Part shown: positions 60,120 through 64,000 of the stretch, one piece after another
Numbering within the stretch: the first letter of the stretch is position 1
Layout: every line of letters starts with the position of its first letter
Source of the DNA: G963708235 sp963708235
GTDB taxonomy: Bacteria; Actinomycetota; Acidimicrobiia; Spongiisociales; UBA5794
DNA: 64,000 nucleotides
Assembly (NCBI GenBank): GCA_963708235.1
Contig: OY970200.1
Coordinates: 806,001-870,000 of the forward strand
Reading direction: 5' to 3'
Position numbers and translations under genes: made by a program
Notes under the pieces: model-generated
Told to the model about the DNA's origin: nothing
Seen by the model: the letters and a program-made list of their open reading frames with translations, nothing else
Databases searched by the model: none

Positions 60120-61546
60120 GTTCGTCGCTGACGGCGATGGTCGTCATCGCCGTGACGACCATCGCGGTGACCCGCTGGGTTCCCGTCTCGACCGACGAGG
60201 CGTGGTTTCTCCAGGTGGTCCGGCGCACCACCAACGGTGACCGCCTCTACCGGGATGTGTTCTTCGGGGCGGCTCCCCTGGCGGTCTGGATCGCCGCCGT
60301 GGCGGTGCGGTTCACCCGGCCTCAGGTGATCGTGGTGCGGGCCATCGGTCTTGCCTACCACCTGGCGATACTGGCCGCTGCAGCTGCGCTGTTCGCCGTC
60401 GAAGACGTGCCTGCGCTCCCCACGGTGGCGACGCTCATCGGTGTCGCAGGCCTCGGCGGCCACCATGCCGCACTGCACAATCACTACGGTCATCTGACCA
60501 ACATCGGTCTGATCGGGGCGGCAGCAGCGATCCTCGCCGGACGGCCGGTCCTTGCCGGAGTGGCGCTGGCAGTCGCCGTTGCCGGGCGCTACCCGGTCGG
60601 AATCCTGGGTGCGGTGGTGCTCGTTCCGCTGAGTGCGTGGGCACACGGGACAGGTTTCGCCGTCGATGTCGCCGCGGGGCTGATCGCGGTCGGCGCCCTG
60701 GTGGTCGCCGTCGGTTGGGGGGAATGGCGTGCGTTCTACCGGACCGCCGTCGCCAACAAGCCCACCTATCTGGCGGTCGCCGGGATCTCGCTGTTGGCCG
60801 GGCTGTCGGCGGTGCGCACCCGCGCCGATTCGGTCGCACGGCGGATCGAGGCGGTCCCGGTACTCGTCGGTTATGCGCTGTTGGTTCCGTGTGGCGGAAT
60901 CGCAGCGATCGCGGCGGTGTCCGGGTTCTGGTCGGACCGTCCTGACCGGGTGATCGCCGCCGCACTGGTGGTGTGCGGTATGGCCGTGGTCTATCCGCGG
61001 GCGGATCGGGCGCATGTGGTGGCAGCGATGCCCCTCATGGTGGTGGGGGCCGGGCTGGCGTGTGCCGAACTCTCCGGCCTGGTCTGGTGGACGGCGGCGG
61101 CGGGCGCCGGTGCGGTCGCCATGGCCGGCATCGGGGGACGTATGCTGGTCACCAGGGCAGGGATCTTCCGTCGGGATCTCCCTCGATTGCGCGGACTGCC
61201 GGCACCACGGCTGCGCGGGGTGTGGGCCGACGATACCGAGGAAGTGCGTCGCATCGCCGGGTCAAGGGTCTTCGTGTTGCGAGCCGACGCCGCCTACTTC
61301 TACCTGTGCGGAGGTCTGGAGAACCCCACGCCGTACGACTACCCCTTCGCCTCCACGTTCGGATCGACCGGTCAGGCGAAGGTGATCGACGCCATTCGGC
61401 GGGGTCAAGTGACGTGGGTGTGCGGGTCGATGGTTGCCGGAAGTGCCATGGTTCCGGAGCAGCTCGCCGGGTTCGTTGCCAAGGAGATGGATCTCGTGGC
61501 GTCGACTCCGGTCGGGCCGTTGTCGGGGTTCGGTACCGGGGAGTGA
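60116..61546 (+). CDS. Polytopic membrane glycosyltransferase-like protein (GT-C type)
   Basis: This 476-residue protein has about ten membrane helices. An early loop STDEAWFLQVVRRTTNGDRLYRDVFFGAAPL has the Asp-Glu and downstream DVF pattern of GT-C enzymes such as ArnT/PMT-like transferases, which use polyprenyl-phosphate sugars. It ends in a soluble domain (ADAAYFYLCGGLENPTPYDYPFAS). It overlaps the methyltransferase stop by 4 bp and closes the operon. Pairing with the polyprenyl-type GT2 supports a role as the final transferase. Confidence 0.75.
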   Translation: MSSSLTAMVVIAVTTIAVTRWVPVSTDEAWFLQVVRRTTNGDRLYRDVFFGAAPLAVWIAAVAVRFTRPQVIVVRAIGLAYHLAILAAAAALFAVEDVPALPTVATLIGVAGLGGHHAALHNHYGHLTNIGLIGAAAAILAGRPVLAGVALAVAVAGRYPVGILGAVVLVPLSAWAHGTGFAVDVAAGLIAVGALVVAVGWGEWRAFYRTAVANKPTYLAVAGISLLAGLSAVRTRADSVARRIEAVPVLVGYALLVPCGGIAAIAAVSGFWSDRPDRVIAAALVVCGMAVVYPRADRAHVVAAMPLMVVGAGLACAELSGLVWWTAAAGAGAVAMAGIGGRMLVTRAGIFRRDLPRLRGLPAPRLRGVWADDTEEVRRIAGSRVFVLRADAAYFYLCGGLENPTPYDYPFASTFGSTGQAKVIDAIRRGQVTWVCGSMVAGSAMVPEQLAGFVAKEMDLVASTPVGPLSGFGTGE

Positions 61547-61632
61547 GTCGCCCCCGCAGCGCCCCCGGCGGATCGAGCGTGGTGGGCCGGCGTTACCCGG
61601 GGACACGAAACGACCTGGCGCGACGGCGGTGA

Positions 61633-61650
61633 GTCTGGTCCCACCCAGAC
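61633..61650 (+). terminator. Hairpin after the glycan operon
   Basis: GTCTGG (61633-61638) pairs with CCAGAC (61645-61650) with a 6-base loop, and the stretch CGCGTGCTTGTTTCC follows, giving a weak T-rich tail. It is 87 bp past the last stop of the operon, so it could end that transcript before the acyl-ACP-reductase-like gene. Confidence 0.5.
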
Positions 61651-61778
61651 CGCGTGCTTGTTTCCTGACCCATCCCCGCTTCTCCCGGTAGTCCGGTCCG
61701 GCCGTCGCATGCCGTGTATCTCGCGGCGGTACTGCGACTCTCGTAGCTCCGAGATCATCACATGACTGGGAGTGCCTC

Positions 61779-62876
61779 GTGTCCAAGAAGTTCGCCTTTC
61801 TCGTCCATCCCCGAGCCAACGTCGCCGAGGACCTGGCTCGTGTGTGGAAGCCGCTCGGCCTGGTGCCCAACCGGGCCTACGACTGGGCGCTTCAGCGCTT
61901 CCCGGTGCCGCCGGTCAACGTCGGCCCCGTGTACCGCAAGGACGAGCCGGACGAGCCGGCCGGCTGGATCATCATGGTTCCGGTCGGCGCCCGTCAGCTC
62001 CTGACGTCCCGTCGCCGGTGGAGCATCGCCAAGATCGAGGAGGCGATCGACAAGGCGGAACGCCTCGGCGCCGAGGTGGTCGGTCTCGGGGCGCTCACCG
62101 CTTCGGTGACCGGGGGCGGCAAGCTGCTCCGTCACCGCCCCAACCTGTCGATCACCAACGGCAACGCCTTCACCGCCAAGCTCACCTACGAGGGGATCCT
62201 CCGTCTGGTGGCGGCATCCGGGTCCGCCACCCCGCACATCGCCTTTGTCGGGGCCACCGGCAGCGTCGGTAGTTGCGTCGTCGACCTGGCCGCCGCCGAT
62301 GGCTTCCCCGGCGAGGTGACGCTTGTCGCCCGCCATCAGGGACGTCTCGACCGACTTGCAGAGCGCACCCGGCTCGCCTCGCCCGGCACGAGCGTCCACG
62401 TCTCCACCGACATGGCGGCCGTCCGCAATGCCGATCTGGTCGTTCTCCTCACCAGCGCCGCCGAGGCGATCCTCGGTCCGGAACACCTCAAGCTGGGTGC
62501 CGTGGTGCTCGACGACACCCAGCCCCGTAACACCGCACCGTCACTGCTGGAGCTACGGCCGGATGTCACCGTCATCGATGGGGGAATGGCGGTCGTCGAC
62601 GGGTTCGACATCGCCGCCGACATCGGTGACATCCCGACCGGGTACGCCTATGCCTGTCTGTGCGAGACGATGCTGCTGGCGTTGGACGGCCACCAGGGCA
62701 ATTTCAGTGTCGGACATCCGACGGTCGCCCAGGCGCTGCACATGCAGCGGCTCGCCGATCGGTTCGGCGCCCTGGGATTCACCCTCGGCGACTTCCTCTC
62801 CTTTGGCCGGCCCGCACCTGGGCCGGTCACGATGCGAACCGTGCCCACAGCGGCCGCCCTGGCGAGGGCGTCCTGA
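61779..62876 (+). CDS. Acyl-ACP reductase-like (AAR-type) Rossmann oxidoreductase
   Basis: This 365-residue protein aligns by eye with the cyanobacterial long-chain acyl-ACP reductase that makes fatty aldehydes. Matching parts are VVGLGALTASVTGGG, SITNGNAFTAKLTYEGI, the NADPH motif AFVGATGSVGSCVVDLA, VTVIDGGMAVVDG and YACLCETMLLAL. The Cys at residue 293 sits where the acyl-thioester Cys of cyanobacterial AAR lies. GTG 61779 starts MSKKFAFLVHPR. The usual partner aldehyde-deformylating oxygenase is not in the window; instead an NDH-2-like flavoprotein starts one base after the stop. The product could be an aldehyde or alcohol. Confidence 0.68.
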   Translation: MSKKFAFLVHPRANVAEDLARVWKPLGLVPNRAYDWALQRFPVPPVNVGPVYRKDEPDEPAGWIIMVPVGARQLLTSRRRWSIAKIEEAIDKAERLGAEVVGLGALTASVTGGGKLLRHRPNLSITNGNAFTAKLTYEGILRLVAASGSATPHIAFVGATGSVGSCVVDLAAADGFPGEVTLVARHQGRLDRLAERTRLASPGTSVHVSTDMAAVRNADLVVLLTSAAEAILGPEHLKLGAVVLDDTQPRNTAPSLLELRPDVTVIDGGMAVVDGFDIAADIGDIPTGYAYACLCETMLLALDGHQGNFSVGHPTVAQALHMQRLADRFGALGFTLGDFLSFGRPAPGPVTMRTVPTAAALARAS

Positions 62877-62877
62877 G

Positions 62878-64000
62878 ATGGCACATTCCACTGGCAAACC
62901 GACTGAGATCGTGATCCTCGGCGGTGGATATACCGCTGTATGGGGCTACCGATCCATCGTTCGGCGGCTCCGCCACGAACTGGCCACCGGCACGGTTCGC
63001 ATCACGGTCATCTCCGCAAGCCGGCACCATGCCTTCCACGGCTGGACCGGTGAGGTGCTCAACGGACTGGTGCGCTACGACCGCACCCGCACCCCGCTCG
63101 CAAAGCTGATGAAACGGGCTCACATCATCAACGGGTGGGTCGAGGGCATCGATCTGGACGCCCGGGCGGTGCGCTACGCCGCGGCGGACGGTGCGGCCAC
63201 GGTGCGCTTCGACCACCTGCTCGTCGGTGTGGGGTCGCACGACGCCTCCGACCGCATCCCCGGACTCGCCGAGCACGGGTGGTCGGTCAAGACGGACGAC
63301 GGACTGCTCGACACCCGTGATCACCTTGCCTCGGTGCTGGAACGGGCCACATCGACCACCGATCCCGGCGAGCGGCGGCGACTTCTCTCGTTCGTGGTCG
63401 CTGGTGGGGGCTTCGCCGGTGCGGAGATGGCGGCGGCCATCGCCGAGTACCTGCAGCGGCAGGTCCGACACCACCCGGTGTTGGAGACGTGCCCGGCGCA
63501 GGTGACGTTGATCCACGGCGGCCCGGCCCTGCTCCCCGAGATGCGCCCCCGATTCGACCGATTCGCCGACTATGCCACCCGCCAACTCGCCGACCATGGC
63601 GTCGCTGTCCGGTTGGGTGTCCGGCTCGAGCGGGTGACCGCTGCAGGTGCGACCCTCGACAACGGAGCGGTTGTCCCGGCGGCGACGGTGCTGTCGACCA
63701 TCGGGCAGACCCAGGTGCCGCTGGCAGGGACCGAACGGCTCACCAGGGACGCCACCGGCAGGATCGTCGGCGACACCTACCTGCGGACCTCGCACCCGAA
63801 CGTGTGGGCAGGCGGCGATGCGGCGGCGGTACCTCACGTCCTGTCGGGTGAGGCCTGTCCGCCGAATGCCCTGTGGGCGATCAAGCACGGGGTGCGGGTC
63901 GGCGACAACATCGCCCGCACCATCACCGGGCGCCGGTTGCGCCGTTTCCGCTTTCTCGGGTTGGGGCAGGCCGCCAGTTTCGGTGTGGGGAAAGGCGCCG
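62878..64000 (+). CDS. NDH-2-like FAD/NAD(P) oxidoreductase (3' end outside window)
   Basis: Starting at ATG 62878, one base after the AAR-like stop, an open frame runs to the end of the window (374 residues so far). It carries the FAD motif IVILGGGYTAVWGYRSIV, a second Rossmann motif FVVAGGGFAGAEMAAAIAEYL for NAD(P)H, and the C-terminal FAD site NVWAGGDAAAVPHV. This is the type II NADH dehydrogenase/sulfide:quinone oxidoreductase-like fold, usually bound to the membrane surface. It is the probable electron partner or co-pathway enzyme of the AAR-like protein. Confidence 0.88.
   Translation, partial: MAHSTGKPTEIVILGGGYTAVWGYRSIVRRLRHELATGTVRITVISASRHHAFHGWTGEVLNGLVRYDRTRTPLAKLMKRAHIINGWVEGIDLDARAVRYAAADGAATVRFDHLLVGVGSHDASDRIPGLAEHGWSVKTDDGLLDTRDHLASVLERATSTTDPGERRRLLSFVVAGGGFAGAEMAAAIAEYLQRQVRHHPVLETCPAQVTLIHGGPALLPEMRPRFDRFADYATRQLADHGVAVRLGVRLERVTAAGATLDNGAVVPAATVLSTIGQTQVPLAGTERLTRDATGRIVGDTYLRTSHPNVWAGGDAAAVPHVLSGEACPPNALWAIKHGVRVGDNIARTITGRRLRRFRFLGLGQAASFGVGKGA

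Noticed and set aside
1..64000. tRNA, rRNA, insertion sequences, integrase or attachment sites
   Set aside because: No T-loop-like tRNA pattern, rRNA-like sequence, transposase motif or flanking direct repeats were found on reading; a covariance or profile scan would be needed to exclude short or diverged cases.

Overview
The window is a gene-dense, high-GC bacterial chromosome segment. Many starts are GTG, most neighbouring genes overlap by 4 bp (ATGA/GTGA), and some transcripts look leaderless. The gene content (FurA-KatG pair, Ddn-type F420-dependent nitroreductase fold, many TetR regulators, ABC pairs of the DrrA/DrrB kind, DUF1048/PadR modules) points to an Actinomycetota genome. An Acidimicrobiia-like member is a reasonable guess, but the sequence alone does not prove it. 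I see no rRNA, tRNA, CRISPR array, insertion sequence or prophage.

Layout. 0-4.4 kb: the end of a NarL-type response regulator, an ankyrin protein, and a PadR/DUF1048/ABC exporter operon with an inverted-repeat operator. 4.4-7.6 kb: a yybP-ykoY (Mn2+) riboswitch, a 29-codon leader ORF and a P-type cation ATPase. 7.7-17.5 kb: regulator/enzyme pairs (TetR-hydrolase, XRE-cupin next to a thioredoxin-reductase-like/methyltransferase fusion, TetR-MFS), a DUF1254 protein with a probable N-terminal frameshift, and a deaminase. 17.6-21.1 kb: an ArsR-like regulator coupled to an M23 peptidase, a secreted ScyD-like propeller, a 59-residue membrane protein and a GyrI-like protein. 21.2-24 kb: furA-katG. 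24-31.7 kb: TetR plus an orphan ribbon-helix-helix protein opposite an alcohol dehydrogenase, then DUF4389, DoxX, pgi, a cupin and a cation/proton antiporter bordered by a 14-bp tandem repeat. 31.8-38.3 kb: AAC(3), a membrane-tethered receiver domain, a second ABC operon with its own XRE regulator, a trans-sulfuration enzyme and DUF1697. 38.3-45.6 kb: MscS channel, a membrane-anchored propeller-like protein, a decayed MFS gene, a frameshifted carbamate kinase, an AI-2E-type transporter and about 840 bp of repetitive non-coding DNA. 45.6-56 kb: glutaminase, beta-carbonic anhydrase, AbgT transporter with PepA, a CDF metal exporter, an F420-type protein, a carboxymuconolactone decarboxylase-like protein and a berberine-bridge-type oxidase behind a MerR-type promoter. 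56-61.5 kb: a compact six-gene glycan-type operon. 61.8-64 kb: an acyl-ACP-reductase-like enzyme followed by an NDH-2-like flavoprotein cut by the window end.

How the parts work together. Most units are small regulator-plus-effector modules with a readable operator between divergent genes. The best candidates for something new are: (i) the Mn2+ riboswitch whose P1 strand is also complementary to the Shine-Dalgarno of a leader ORF coupled to the ATPase; (ii) the six-gene operon combining a sugar epimerase, two methyltransferases, an HpcH/HpaI-type aldolase, a polyprenyl-phosphate-type GT2 and a membrane glycosyltransferase-like protein; (iii) the cyanobacterial-type acyl-ACP reductase homologue next to an NDH-2-like protein; and (iv) the repeat island near 44 kb. 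Three single-base frame breaks (10.56, 41.42 and 42.65 kb) may be real decay or may be assembly errors.
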